A DNA stretch of 60,246 nucleotides from Weissella confusa (GTDB lineage: Bacteria > Bacillota > Bacilli > Lactobacillales > Lactobacillaceae), in NCBI RefSeq assembly GCF_004766315.1, contig NZ_PVSN01000035.1, positions 1 through 60,246 on the forward strand, given 5' to 3'. Each line of letters begins with the position of its first letter. Position 1 is the stretch's first letter. The notes under the pieces are model-generated. The model saw nothing but the letters and a program-made list of their open reading frames with translations, was not told the DNA's origin and ran no database searches. Made by a program: the position numbers and the translations under genes. Positions 1 to 7,195 of the stretch are shown one piece after another.

Positions 1-790
1 GATTGTCGAGATTAACATATCGTCCATCAAGTGCCATACGCTTCAATCGGGGATTTGACTTCAATCGGATGGTATAAAAAATATTGTTGCCTTCTAACGT
101 TTCCATCAAGTCTGGCGTGGCGAAGCCGCTGTCACCACGCAAAATAATTGTCTGATGTTGAGCGGATAGACTAGTTGACAGATACCCTTGCACAAATTCA
201 GTTGCACCATTACCGGTATAGGTATTGCCACTTCGCAACGATACCTGACGTACGGTTCCAGTTAAAGCATCGGTCATGATAAGCGGATGGTAACCGACGT
301 TCAAGTAGTGATAATTAAAACCAATTTTTTCTTGATGACCAAAGGTCTCAAAGTAGGTTGAATCCAAATCTAGCACCAGTTCAGTGTTGACTGATATTTC
401 ATCAATTAAAGAGACAATACGACGATTTAATTCTTGTAGCTCATCAATGTCTTCGTTCGTGAGATGTGATAGAAATCTGGAAATAGTTGGTTGAGATGCC
501 ATGTTTTGCGCATAAACAAGTCGATGTTCGATATCTTGGGTCAAGTAATCTGCAACGTCGTCGTTGCGATAACCTTCGATAACTTGAATGAGCATTTGCA
601 ATAACAATTCTACCTTAGCATAGTGTGGATTTTTGCGATTATCGTTGAATTCAACGTTATTAAAGAGCCTGGAAACTACAGGTGAATTCAGAAACATACT
701 AAGCAGTACGTTGCCACCATCCGAGGTAATTGGTGCCCCATTGTCTGAAACTGCAACTAAAGGGTTGCTAGGTAATACTTTTTGAGTCAT
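1..790 (-). CDS. IS1380-family transposase, C-terminal end beyond the window
   Basis: Read on the minus strand from an ATG at 790, the frame stays open to the window edge (about 263 residues; full IS1380 transposases are about 430). It begins MTQKVLPSNPLVAVSDNG and includes LDLDSTYFETFGHQEK, GYHPLIMTDALTG and ILRGDSGFATPDL, the Asp-containing blocks expected of the DDE catalytic core of IS1380-type enzymes. The family excises and reinserts its element by cut-and-paste transposition. No defect is visible in the part seen. The other end of the element lies outside, so it cannot be told whether the copy is intact. Confidence 0.88.
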   Translation of the reverse strand, partial: MTQKVLPSNPLVAVSDNGAPITSDGGNVLLSMFLNSPVVSRLFNNVEFNDNRKNPHYAKVELLLQMLIQVIEGYRNDDVADYLTQDIEHRLVYAQNMASQPTISRFLSHLTNEDIDELQELNRRIVSLIDEISVNTELVLDLDSTYFETFGHQEKIGFNYHYLNVGYHPLIMTDALTGTVRQVSLRSGNTYTGNGATEFVQGYLSTSLSAQHQTIILRGDSGFATPDLMETLEGNNIFYTIRLKSNPRLKRMALDGRYVNLDN

Positions 791-897
791 AATTTTAGAC
801 GCTCCAATTTTTGAGTATTTGGTTTGTTTTTCACTAACAAAATATCATAAAAAAGAGCTCCTATGGTTTTCACCCAACGGGTGAAAGCGCAAAACCC

Positions 898-934
898 GCT
901 GAAACGGTATTAACTTGCTGTTTCAGCAGTTTTT
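898..934. terminator. Hairpin with T-run inside the IS flank
   Basis: GCTGAAAC (898-905) pairs with GTTTCAGC (920-927) and is followed by AGTTTTTTG. An A-rich run precedes the stem, so it could stop transcription in either direction. Insertion sequences often carry such a structure to block read-through into the transposase gene. Confidence 0.5.
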
Positions 935-949
935 TGTTTGTCTTGATGA

Positions 950-1207
950 ATAATCCGGGTAAAACGATTTTTTGCGGAAAATCCTCAAATGAGCGAAATG
1001 GATCGGTTAAACTATGCATTAGCTAGTGAATTGTTTACTGACTTTTCTGAGATTGCAAAACCGCTAAACATGGTTGAAAGTGTTGTGCGGTCAGTACTTA
1101 TTAGAAAAGAAAAATCAAAACGTAAATACGACAAAATCAAAGAATTCCTAAATTCACAAGCACTTGAGCAAGGCTTTGATATGGAACTCCTTGAGAAATA
1201 TAGATGA
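950..1207 (+). pseudogene. 5'-truncated gene remnant beside the IS element
   Basis: A frame opens after a TGA at 947-949 and runs to the stop at 1205-1207. The first ATG is at 989 (72 codons) but has no ribosome-binding site. The residues before it (IIRVKRFFAENPQ) read as ordinary protein, which suggests the true start was lost when the IS arrived. The visible part is charged and helical (for example IRKEKSKRKYDKIKEF) and has no recognised domain. It ends 21 bases before a strong terminator, as an intact gene end would. It could instead be a small intact gene with a poor start. No function is proposed. Confidence 0.4.
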
Positions 1208-1228
1208 TAGTGACGCATCTAATATGAA

Positions 1229-1272
1229 GAAAACCCTGTAAGTTGGTGTGAATCCAAACTTACAGGGTTTTC
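1229..1272. terminator. Bidirectional intrinsic terminator
   Basis: A 16-base perfect inverted repeat (arms 1229-1244 and 1257-1272, core AACCCTGTAAGTT) has A-runs and T-runs on its flanks. It lies between the converging remnant at 950-1207 and the minus-strand gene at 1274-1630 and can serve both. Confidence 0.85.
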
Positions 1273-1273
1273 T

Positions 1274-1630
1274 TTACTTAGCATAATGCGCTAGTTGCTG
1301 ATTAAGTTGTAGGTGCAATCGGTCGACGGTGTCGGGACTAACAAGTTGGAAAGGGACGCCTTCAGAAATGACTGCTTCGTCCATCATAATCCACGTCCAT
1401 GTTTCACCCGCAATGATTTGGGCGTCGTGGTTGTAAGTGAACACGATGATGGGTTGCGTTGTGCCTTCATAAACGTCAATCGCGATTGTATCGTCATTCA
1501 CACTGGCAGCAGATGCAAGATATTGGTGAATCGCGTCAGTCGCGTTTGCCGCATCGGCGATGAAGTGACCGTGGCCAAATGCTTGTCGTACAACATTAAT
1601 TGCAGCTAAAACAAGTTGATCTGTTTGCAT
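1274..1630 (-). CDS. Hypothetical cytoplasmic protein, 118 aa
   Basis: The minus-strand frame starts at ATG 1630 with a GGAG ribosome-binding site about 9 bases upstream and stops just before a strong terminator, so it is preferred over the 98-codon frame on the opposite strand. The protein is acidic, with no signal peptide or membrane segment. Readable stretches are IAIDVYEGTTQPIIVFTYN and AGETWTWIMMDEAVISEG, which look like beta strands of a small alpha/beta domain. I do not recognise the family. It is transcribed alone, away from the secreted-protein operon that starts at 2012. Confidence 0.7.
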   Translation of the reverse strand: MQTDQLVLAAINVVRQAFGHGHFIADAANATDAIHQYLASAASVNDDTIAIDVYEGTTQPIIVFTYNHDAQIIAGETWTWIMMDEAVISEGVPFQLVSPDTVDRLHLQLNQQLAHYAK

Positions 1631-1814
1631 AGTAATGGCTCCAATGTTTTTGATGCCTTCATTCTAGCATAGTCGCGATTGGTTAAAGTGTTTGAGAGTC
1701 ACACTAAGAATGCGCATTTGGTAGACTTATCAATTTTTTGTTCGTTCTTTAAAAAATATAGGTTGACTTTAAAGTTTACAGTTTGATGTTTTTCTGAAAA
1801 ATCTATCAAAAGGC

Positions 1815-1823
1815 TGTTATAAT
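1815..1823 (+). promoter_or_regulatory. Extended -10 promoter
   Basis: TGTTATAAT gives a TG-n-TATAAT extended -10 (TATAAT at 1818-1823). No good -35 is seen, which is usual for this class. It would start a transcript near 1830 that meets the hairpin at 1860-1899 with no open frame between them. Confidence 0.5.
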
Positions 1824-1859
1824 GACATTTAGTAAGGGAAATTTTATCGGTTAGGGTAC

Positions 1860-1899
1860 TGAAGTGGTAGCTGTGGTTATGTTACCCCTTCATTTTTTT
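1860..1899 (+). terminator. Terminator-like hairpin in the leader before 2012
   Basis: TGAAGTGGTA (1860-1869) pairs, with one mismatch, with TACCCCTTCA (1883-1892), followed by seven T. It sits between two promoter-like sites and ahead of the protease gene. The 381 bases from 1631 to 2011 hold this hairpin, the two promoters and no gene that I can see. Confidence 0.5.
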
Positions 1900-1917
1900 A
1901 CGCTAAACGAAAAAAGT

Positions 1918-1950
1918 TTGTACGATGGGAACGGGATAGACGCGTATAAT
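1918..1950 (+). promoter_or_regulatory. Second promoter of the protease operon
   Basis: A perfect TATAAT at 1945-1950 follows TTGTAC at 1918-1923. The 21-base spacing is long, so the -35 is uncertain. The -10 box sits inside a small inverted repeat, ACGC (1940-1943) and GCGT (1951-1954). Confidence 0.45.
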
Positions 1951-2011
1951 GCGTTTTGATTGTTTCGAAACCGTGTAAACGAGTGAGAGATAATTGAGGA
2001 GAGAGTGTCAC

Positions 2012-2812
2012 ATGGCAAAGACAACGAAGCTTTGCTTTCGGAGTGTATTAGCGATAATTGGTGTCATGATGCTTTTAACGAGTGCACCCAAAAATGTGAA
2101 GGCCGATGAAACACCGCGCTTTCAGGTGCAATTATTGAATGCATCAGTATCTGAGGCGAAGGCTGTGACTAAAGCTGAAACGATGTGGACGACTGCCTTG
2201 CAGGATCCGCAGATGTTTAAAGGAACGACAGCAACGCCAAATGTCACAACGATTACGATTTCATTTGACGACGCAAACAATATTACAGGTAACAGTAAGA
2301 CGCAACAGGTTGCGGCTGATGTGCTAGGTGAAACAGCTGATATGCAAGGTGTGAAGCAGATTGTGATTCACACCAAGGGGATTCAGGAAGATTATGACTT
2401 AACATCATATGCGACTGAAAACAGCTTTCTAACGAGCGTATTAGCGCACGAAATTGGTCACGCGATGGGTCTGCAGCACAATTTGCAGGACAAAAATGAT
2501 TTGATGTACCCAGTGAATTTAGGTCCAATTCAGGCCATTTCAGAGTGGGATGCGAGTCATTTACCGTGGCAAGTTGATACAGGAGCCATTCAACAGTTGG
2601 CGACAAAAAAGTCGTGGCTTTCGCAAGGTATGATGGTGCAACGAACATCTATGTTTGAAGCACGCGTTGCACACTTGCCGACTGTTTTTTGGACGATGGT
2701 TATTGGTTTAGCAGTTGCATCATTATTGGTTGTAGTGCGTGTAGTTGTTTGGCATCGCCAGGTTGTTAAGCAAATGCAACAAATGGCGACTGTCGCTGAA
2801 GTGAAAGAGTAA
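2012..2812 (+). CDS. Membrane-anchored metzincin-type zinc metalloprotease
   Basis: The start is ATG 2012, preceded at a normal distance by GAGGAGA; a TTG at 1994 is in frame but would overlap that site. Residues 1-32 are a signal peptide ending near VKADE. His146-Glu147 through His156 form HEIGHAMGLQH, the HExxHxxGxxH zinc motif of matrixins and other metzincins; the downstream NDLMYP supplies the expected Met-turn region. A membrane helix (FWTMVIGLAVASLLVVV) lies near the C-terminus with a short charged tail, so the catalytic domain should face outside. It leads a tight cluster with 2817-3146 and 3171-4325. The substrate is unknown; the repeat protein two genes on is one possibility. Confidence 0.82.
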   Translation: MAKTTKLCFRSVLAIIGVMMLLTSAPKNVKADETPRFQVQLLNASVSEAKAVTKAETMWTTALQDPQMFKGTTATPNVTTITISFDDANNITGNSKTQQVAADVLGETADMQGVKQIVIHTKGIQEDYDLTSYATENSFLTSVLAHEIGHAMGLQHNLQDKNDLMYPVNLGPIQAISEWDASHLPWQVDTGAIQQLATKKSWLSQGMMVQRTSMFEARVAHLPTVFWTMVIGLAVASLLVVVRVVVWHRQVVKQMQQMATVAEVKE

Positions 2813-2816
2813 GAGA

Positions 2817-3146
2817 ATGGCATCAAATGTGGTTGTGTCTGGTAAGGGTGATTATCGCAAGACACTAAAAGAGAAAGTTGACAGAAGGGGCACCCAGACA
2901 ATGGGCATTATCGTTCTGTACGTAGTGACGAGCATTTTTGACATGTTTGTACAACCTAATTCACAATTCTGGATGATGCTATCATTGGCTGTTTTGACGA
3001 CGGCCATTCTATTGTCAGTATCACGAGTTGTGTATACCGTATTGCTGCGGGGACTTACAAAAGGGTTGTTAGCGAACTTGCCATTAGTATTTTTGGTCGT
3101 TGCTTGGGTCTTTAAGGCTGTGGCGCTCAGCTATACAGTTCGATAA
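2817..3146 (+). CDS. Small integral membrane protein, 109 aa
   Basis: It starts four bases after the protease stop, so translation is probably coupled. After a basic N-terminus there are three hydrophobic segments: about residues 29-45 (MGIIVLYVVTSIFDMFV), 51-72 and 85-105. No Cys, His cluster or known motif is seen. The position between a membrane protease and a surface protein suggests a role in the same envelope process (inference). No family recognised. Confidence 0.7.
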   Translation: MASNVVVSGKGDYRKTLKEKVDRRGTQTMGIIVLYVVTSIFDMFVQPNSQFWMMLSLAVLTTAILLSVSRVVYTVLLRGLTKGLLANLPLVFLVVAWVFKAVALSYTVR

Positions 3147-3170
3147 ATAAGGGCGAAAGGGGCGTCTAAC

Positions 3171-4325
3171 ATGAACATGAGAAATAAAAAGTTGCTACTT
3201 GTAACAATCGCTAGTTTATCGATGATTGGCGTAACGGTTACAACGCAAACTGACCCAGTTGCAGCATCACCGTATGCTTCTGGTGTAGAAACGGAAGCGG
3301 TGAACAATCCTAAAGAAATTGTGATTAACTTGGTTGATGAAGCTGGCAACCCGGTTACATGGACACAAACGAATGGTGAAAATGGTGGTTCAAGTATTGA
3401 ATATTTGAATCAAGATGGTGATTTGACTGGCATGAGTCTGATTCCGCTGCCGGATAATCTAGTCGCAAATTCAGCAATCACGGCTGACCAAGGCTACATT
3501 TATAGTGTAAATGACGGTAAGTTCTATGTGGATTTGTCGGCCATTTCAGGATCAGTGGCACATTTCACTCTAAACGTTGATCAGGACGGGGTTGCGCAGT
3601 CTGATGTTGTTACTGGGACTGACAGTGTGCCGGCTGAGCCACAATATGTGACGTCATCAGCGGTTGTGCCAAATGAACCACAATATATGACATCATCAGC
3701 GATGGTACCAAATGAACCACAGTACATGAGTTCATCAGCCGTTGTGCCAAACGAACCAATCGTTGCACCAGTTGGACCGGTTGCACCACACTCAGGTGCT
3801 TCAATCGCGGATTTGGTGCCAGCTACTTCAGCAACACCCGCTGATGTGACGGCCAAAAGTGAGGGATCGCAAGCGTCACACATCAACAAGCCAGTGATGC
3901 AAAAGTCGGACACGAGTGTCAGTGTGGCACCGAACGTGATTGCACAGGCTGCTTCAGTTGCAACCACAACGCCAGTTACGGCGTCAAATGTGGTGTCTAC
4001 ATCAACCCCAGTTGTTGCAACGCCAATTGCGTCAGTGGTTGGCTCAGTAGCTAACGCTGGCAATCAGACAAACCTTGCAACGAACCAAACATCTGGTTCG
4101 TCTGTACAGAGTACACCAGCATCAGTGAATGCGACGCAAACACAAGTGCAAGTGCAAGCGGTTAGGAAGCCTGATTTGATTAGTTCTATTTCAGATTTAC
4201 CAAAGGCATCAATCTGGACGGATAAAGCGCGTACTTTCTCAGCTATTTCAATTGGTATGAGTGTGGTGGCTGTTGCAGCACAATTCTTGATGACGAAACT
4301 AGGGTTTATCAAGAGTTTTTTGTAA
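3171..4325 (+). CDS. Secreted repeat-containing surface protein, 384 aa
   Basis: ATG 3171 follows AAAGGGG at good spacing. A signal peptide ends around PVAASPYA (residues 28-36). A folded-looking N-terminal part (about 45-145) is followed by three and a half copies of a 13-residue repeat (VPNEPQYMTSSAV type), then a long Ser/Thr/Ala/Val/Pro-rich region typical of wall-spanning stalks. The C-terminus has a hydrophobic segment (SIGMSVVAVAAQFL) and a few basic residues. No LPxTG is present; LPKAS precedes the helix by about 15 residues and may be a degenerate sorting signal, otherwise it is a simple membrane anchor. It is probably cotranscribed with the protease. Confidence 0.75.
   Translation: MNMRNKKLLLVTIASLSMIGVTVTTQTDPVAASPYASGVETEAVNNPKEIVINLVDEAGNPVTWTQTNGENGGSSIEYLNQDGDLTGMSLIPLPDNLVANSAITADQGYIYSVNDGKFYVDLSAISGSVAHFTLNVDQDGVAQSDVVTGTDSVPAEPQYVTSSAVVPNEPQYMTSSAMVPNEPQYMSSSAVVPNEPIVAPVGPVAPHSGASIADLVPATSATPADVTAKSEGSQASHINKPVMQKSDTSVSVAPNVIAQAASVATTTPVTASNVVSTSTPVVATPIASVVGSVANAGNQTNLATNQTSGSSVQSTPASVNATQTQVQVQAVRKPDLISSISDLPKASIWTDKARTFSAISIGMSVVAVAAQFLMTKLGFIKSFL
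3627..3758 (+). repeat. 39-bp in-frame tandem repeat, about 3.4 copies
   Basis: Units begin at 3627, 3666, 3705 and (partial) 3744. They encode VPAEPQYVTSSAV, VPNEPQYMTSSAM, VPNEPQYMSSSAV and VPNEP. The unit is a multiple of three, so copy-number change would keep the frame and alter stalk length. Confidence 0.9.
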
Positions 4326-4425
4326 AATATGGAACTAAATCCACCCAGTTGCCGAGGCATCGACTATAATAACTATATTGATTGAAAGTTAGTTGATGAT
4401 TTTTGCGACAAAGGGGGTAATCACG

Positions 4426-4572
4426 ATGGCATTTGTAATGAGCATTTTAAGTTTGTTAGCTGCAGTTGTTGCATTCGTTGGTTATTGGATTAGTCAAAAG
4501 GCAGAAGCACGTTCTGATAAAACCGAACAGGTTGAACGTACAGAAAAGCATGAACTAGTGACATCAAATTAA
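4426..4572 (+). CDS. 48-residue single-span membrane peptide
   Basis: ATG 4426 is preceded by AAGGGGG at about 7 bases. The product starts MAFVMSILSLLAAVVAFVGY, one membrane helix, followed by a charged tail (WISQKAEARSDKTEQ, then ERTEKHE). The strong ribosome-binding site and clean hydrophobic/charged division argue that it is real. It follows the surface-protein gene by 100 bases and ends just before the promoter region of the rimP operon. Function unknown. Confidence 0.65.
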   Translation: MAFVMSILSLLAAVVAFVGYWISQKAEARSDKTEQVERTEKHELVTSN

Positions 4573-4583
4573 TGGTATTGCAG

Positions 4584-4612
4584 TTGCACTTTTCATATAA
4601 AAGTGTTATTGT
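4584..4612 (+). promoter_or_regulatory. Probable rimP-nusA-infB operon promoter
   Basis: TTGCAC (4584-4589), a 17-base spacer and TATTGT (4607-4612). It overlaps the end of the intergenic region after the 48-residue gene and lies upstream of the hairpin at 4641-4681. No better promoter is seen between that hairpin and rimP. Confidence 0.5.
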
Positions 4613-4640
4613 AGATACTGTTAATGAATAAGCTCTTAGT

Positions 4641-4681
4641 TGAGTGGCCAGGAACGAATTTCCTTGGCCGCTCATTTTTTT
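4641..4681 (+). terminator. Terminator, possibly an attenuator in the rimP leader
   Basis: TGAGTGGCCAGGAA pairs with TTTCCTTGGCCGCTCA across a short loop and is followed by seven T. It can end transcription of the 48-residue gene. Because the promoter at 4584-4612 lies upstream, the hairpin would also sit in the 5' leader of the nusA operon. Confidence 0.8.
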
Positions 4682-4731
4682 AGGGTTTTACCTCTGACAT
4701 AGATGATTTTCGGAACGAAGGGAGGGAAAAC

Positions 4732-5418
4732 ATGGCAAACGTTGTAGAAACAGTGCAAGCTGTCCTCACGCCTGAGTTGGCAGACCACGGGTTTGACCTA
4801 TGGGACGTGATTTATGAAAAGCAAGATTCAGATATGGTCTTGCGTGTGTTGGTTGATCGTCTTGATGGCGCAATTAACATGGACGATTTGGTGATGTTGA
4901 CTGAATTGATCGGTGAACGTTTGGACCAAATCGAACCAGATCCATTCCCAGAGGCATACCTAATGGATGTCTCATCACCTGGTGCGGAACGTGAACTAAA
5001 GCGTCCACAAGATTTCGAGTGGGCCCTTGAAAAGTATATTCACGTGAAGTTAAACCAACCGATGGACGGACAAAACGAAATTGACGGTGAATTAGCGGCG
5101 GTGACTGACGACGAATTGACGTTGGCAATCACAGTTAAGGGAAAGCGCAAGACAATTGCGGTGCCACGCGCCGACATCAAGTCTGCTAACCTAACAATCA
5201 GTCAAGAACGCATTTTGACCACCCCTGAAGATTTCGAATGGGCAATGAACAAGATGGTTCGCGTTTCGACGTACCAAAAGATTGATGGTAAGAAAGACTT
5301 TGCTGGTGAGTTGACGGCAGTCTCAGATGAGACGTTGACGATTACGATGGATGATGATTCTGAAGTCGAAGTCCCACGCGCTGCAATTGCACAAGCACGT
5401 CAAGCAAATAACTTCTAA
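4732..5418 (+). CDS. rimP: Ribosome maturation factor RimP with a duplicated C-terminal domain
   Basis: RimP assists 30S subunit maturation. The start follows GGAGGG. Residues 1-80 match the N-terminal RimP domain (DLWDVIYEK, RVLVD, MDVSSPGAERELKRP). The C-terminal SH3-like domain occurs twice, at about 88-154 and 160-226, offset by 73 residues: DFEWALEKYIHV/DFEWAMNKMVRV, GELAAVTDDELTL/GELTAVSDETLTI, VPRADIKSA/VPRAAIAQA. The usual length is about 150-160 residues, so 228 is explained by this duplication. The copies are well diverged, so the event is not recent. First gene of the rimP-nusA-ylxR-ylxQ-infB-rbfA operon. Confidence 0.93.
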   Translation: MANVVETVQAVLTPELADHGFDLWDVIYEKQDSDMVLRVLVDRLDGAINMDDLVMLTELIGERLDQIEPDPFPEAYLMDVSSPGAERELKRPQDFEWALEKYIHVKLNQPMDGQNEIDGELAAVTDDELTLAITVKGKRKTIAVPRADIKSANLTISQERILTTPEDFEWAMNKMVRVSTYQKIDGKKDFAGELTAVSDETLTITMDDDSEVEVPRAAIAQARQANNF

Positions 5419-5436
5419 TTTATATGGAGAATCCAA

Positions 5437-6576
5437 ATGAGTAAGGAATTAGTTCAAGCTCTTGACGCTTTGGAGCAAGAAAAGGGTATCAAGGCTGAAG
5501 TCTTGGTAGAAGCGATTGAAGAGGCTTTGAAGAAGGCCTACGAAAAGAACTATGACGAATCAGAAAACGTTGAAGTTCAATTCGATCAAAAGAAGGGTAA
5601 CATCAAGGTTTACTCAGTTAAGACTGTCGTTGAAGAAATTGACGAGCCTTACGAGCAAATTACGTTGGAAGAAGCTTTGGAATTGAACAAGGCTTACGAA
5701 ATCGGTGATGAAATCCGTTTCGAAGTCACACCTGCTGACTTCGGACGTTTGGCTGCACAAACAGCTAAGCAAATCATCATGCAAAAGGTTCGCGAAGCTG
5801 AGCGTGGTGTTGTGTATGACAAGTTCATCGGTTATGAGAACGAAATCATTACGGGAGAAGTTGAGCGTCAAGACTCACGCTTCTTGTACATCATTTTGCC
5901 AGGTAACCAAGAGGCTGCCATGAAGCAAGGTGACCAAATGCCAAACGAAACGTACCGTATGGGTGACAAGATCAAGGTCTTGGTTTCACAAGTTCAAAAC
6001 GAACAACGTGGACCTCAAGTCTTTGTGTCACGTACGCACGCTGACTTGGTAAAGCGTTTGTTTGAAGCTGAAGTGCCTGAAGTCTTCGATGGAACGGTTG
6101 AGATTAAGTCAATCGCCCGTGAAGCTGGTGACCGTTCAAAGATTGCGGTCTACTCACACAACAGCAACTTGGATGCCGTTGGTACGATGGTTGGACAACG
6201 TGGTGCACGTGTGCAAGCCGTTGTTAACGAGTTGTCAGGTGAGAACATGGATATTGTTGAATGGACTGAAGATCCAGCCCAATTCATCAAGAATGCTTTG
6301 AACCCAGCTGAAGTTGTTGAAGTTATCTTCGATCCAACAAACGACCGTGCCGTTACGGTGTTGGTTCCTGATTACCAATTGTCATTGGCTATTGGTAAGC
6401 GTGGACAAAACGCTCGCTTGGCTGCACGTTTGACGGGCTTCAAGATTGACATCAAGCCTGAAAGCGAACGCGATGCAGTGATTGCTGACATGGCGAACCG
6501 CGAAGAAGAAGCCGCAAACGCACCAGTTGTTGAAGCTGATGTTGCGGACGACTTCGAGGAAACTGACGAAGCCTAA
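5437..6576 (+). CDS. nusA: Transcription termination/antitermination factor NusA
   Basis: NusA binds RNA polymerase and nascent RNA and controls pausing, termination and antitermination. The 379-residue product has the N-terminal polymerase-binding domain (about 1-125), an S1 domain (about 130-200, [17 protein letters not shown]) and two KH domains ([37 protein letters not shown]). It ends in an acidic tail ([19 protein letters not shown]) and lacks the proteobacterial C-terminal repeats, as usual in Firmicutes. GGAG lies 8 bases before the ATG. Codon use is strongly biased, as expected of a well-expressed gene. Confidence 0.97.
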   Translation: MSKELVQALDALEQEKGIKAEVLVEAIEEALKKAYEKNYDESENVEVQFDQKKGNIKVYSVKTVVEEIDEPYEQITLEEALELNKAYEIGDEIRFEVTPADFGRLAAQTAKQIIMQKVREAERGVVYDKFIGYENEIITGEVERQDSRFLYIILPGNQEAAMKQGDQMPNETYRMGDKIKVLVSQVQNEQRGPQVFVSRTHADLVKRLFEAEVPEVFDGTVEIKSIAREAGDRSKIAVYSHNSNLDAVGTMVGQRGARVQAVVNELSGENMDIVEWTEDPAQFIKNALNPAEVVEVIFDPTNDRAVTVLVPDYQLSLAIGKRGQNARLAARLTGFKIDIKPESERDAVIADMANREEEAANAPVVEADVADDFEETDEA

Positions 6577-6588
6577 GGAGGTATGCTC

Positions 6589-6888
6589 ATGAAGCCACGT
6601 AAGATTCCAATGCGAAAAGACATCGTGACTGGTGAAATGGTACCAAAGAAGGAACTCGTGCGCGTCGTACGCACCCCCGAGGGTAACGTTGAGCTTGATC
6701 CAACCAACCGTGCTAATGGTCGCGGGGCCTACATCTCATTGTCAGTAGAAGTTGCTGAGATGGCTAAGAAGAAGCGCACGTTTGACCGTGTGTTTGAAAC
6801 GAAGCTAGATGACAGCTTTTATGATGAGTTGATTGCATACGTTGATCACCAAGCAGCACGTAAGGAATTGTTCGGCGATGCAAAATAA
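6589..6888 (+). CDS. rnpM: YlxR family protein (RNase P modulator RnpM)
   Basis: The protein MKPRKIPMRKDIVTGEMVPKK is a typical YlxR/DUF448 start. The upstream ATG at 6583 lies only about 3 bases after AAGGAGG, so the ATG at 6589 is preferred. Conserved features are RKIPMRK near the N-terminus and the basic GRGAYISL motif (about residues 45-52). Proteins of this family bind RNA; in Bacillus RnpM has been reported to bind RNase P RNA. It lies between nusA and ylxQ in the conserved order, and its stop overlaps the start of ylxQ. Confidence 0.9.
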   Translation: MKPRKIPMRKDIVTGEMVPKKELVRVVRTPEGNVELDPTNRANGRGAYISLSVEVAEMAKKKRTFDRVFETKLDDSFYDELIAYVDHQAARKELFGDAK

Positions 6889-7183
6889 GCAAAAGCTATT
6901 AAATCTCCTTGGCCTAGCGCGCCGTGCTGGTAAGCTAGTGACAGGTGAGGATATGGTACTTGGTGCTATTCGTAACGGGAAAGCCAGTTTGGTTTTCTTC
7001 GCTAACGATGGTGGTCAAAGTAGCATGAAGAAATTTACAGATAAGACAAACAGCTATAACGTGGCATTTACAACCGCTTTGACACGTCAAGAATTAGCTG
7101 ATGCAACCGGATTAGCGCGAACAGTGATTGCTGTTGCAGATCGCGGATTTGCTAAAAAGATGCGGGAATATCTAGAAAACTAG
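6878..7183 (+). CDS. L7Ae-family RNA-binding protein YlxQ
   Basis: ATG 6878 overlaps the rnpM stop (6886-6888), which suggests translational coupling; a longer in-frame reading from 6833 lies inside rnpM and is rejected. The 101-residue product starts MQNKQKLLNLLGLARRAGKL and includes SLVFFANDGGQSSMKKF, typical of the L7Ae/L30e fold that binds kink-turn RNA. It is a ribosome-associated protein conserved in this operon in Firmicutes. The precise role is not established. Confidence 0.88.
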   Translation: MQNKQKLLNLLGLARRAGKLVTGEDMVLGAIRNGKASLVFFANDGGQSSMKKFTDKTNSYNVAFTTALTRQELADATGLARTVIAVADRGFAKKMREYLEN

Positions 7184-7195
7184 GGAGGATGACAC

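Larger units (their letters stand above)
1..948. mobile_element. IS1380-family insertion sequence, one end
   Basis: The transposase reads leftwards out of the window, so bases 791 to about 948 are its upstream flank and terminal region. This flank holds two hairpins: TTTCACCC/GGGTGAAA at 868-886 and GCTGAAAC/GTTTCAGC at 898-927. The exact end could not be fixed because the partner inverted repeat is not in view. The outer limit is set by the point where the truncated frame at 950 becomes readable. Confidence 0.5.

Noticed and set aside
1313-1609. 98-codon plus-strand frame opposite the gene at 1274-1630
   Set aside because: It lacks a ribosome-binding site and lies within the better supported minus-strand gene that ends at a terminator.
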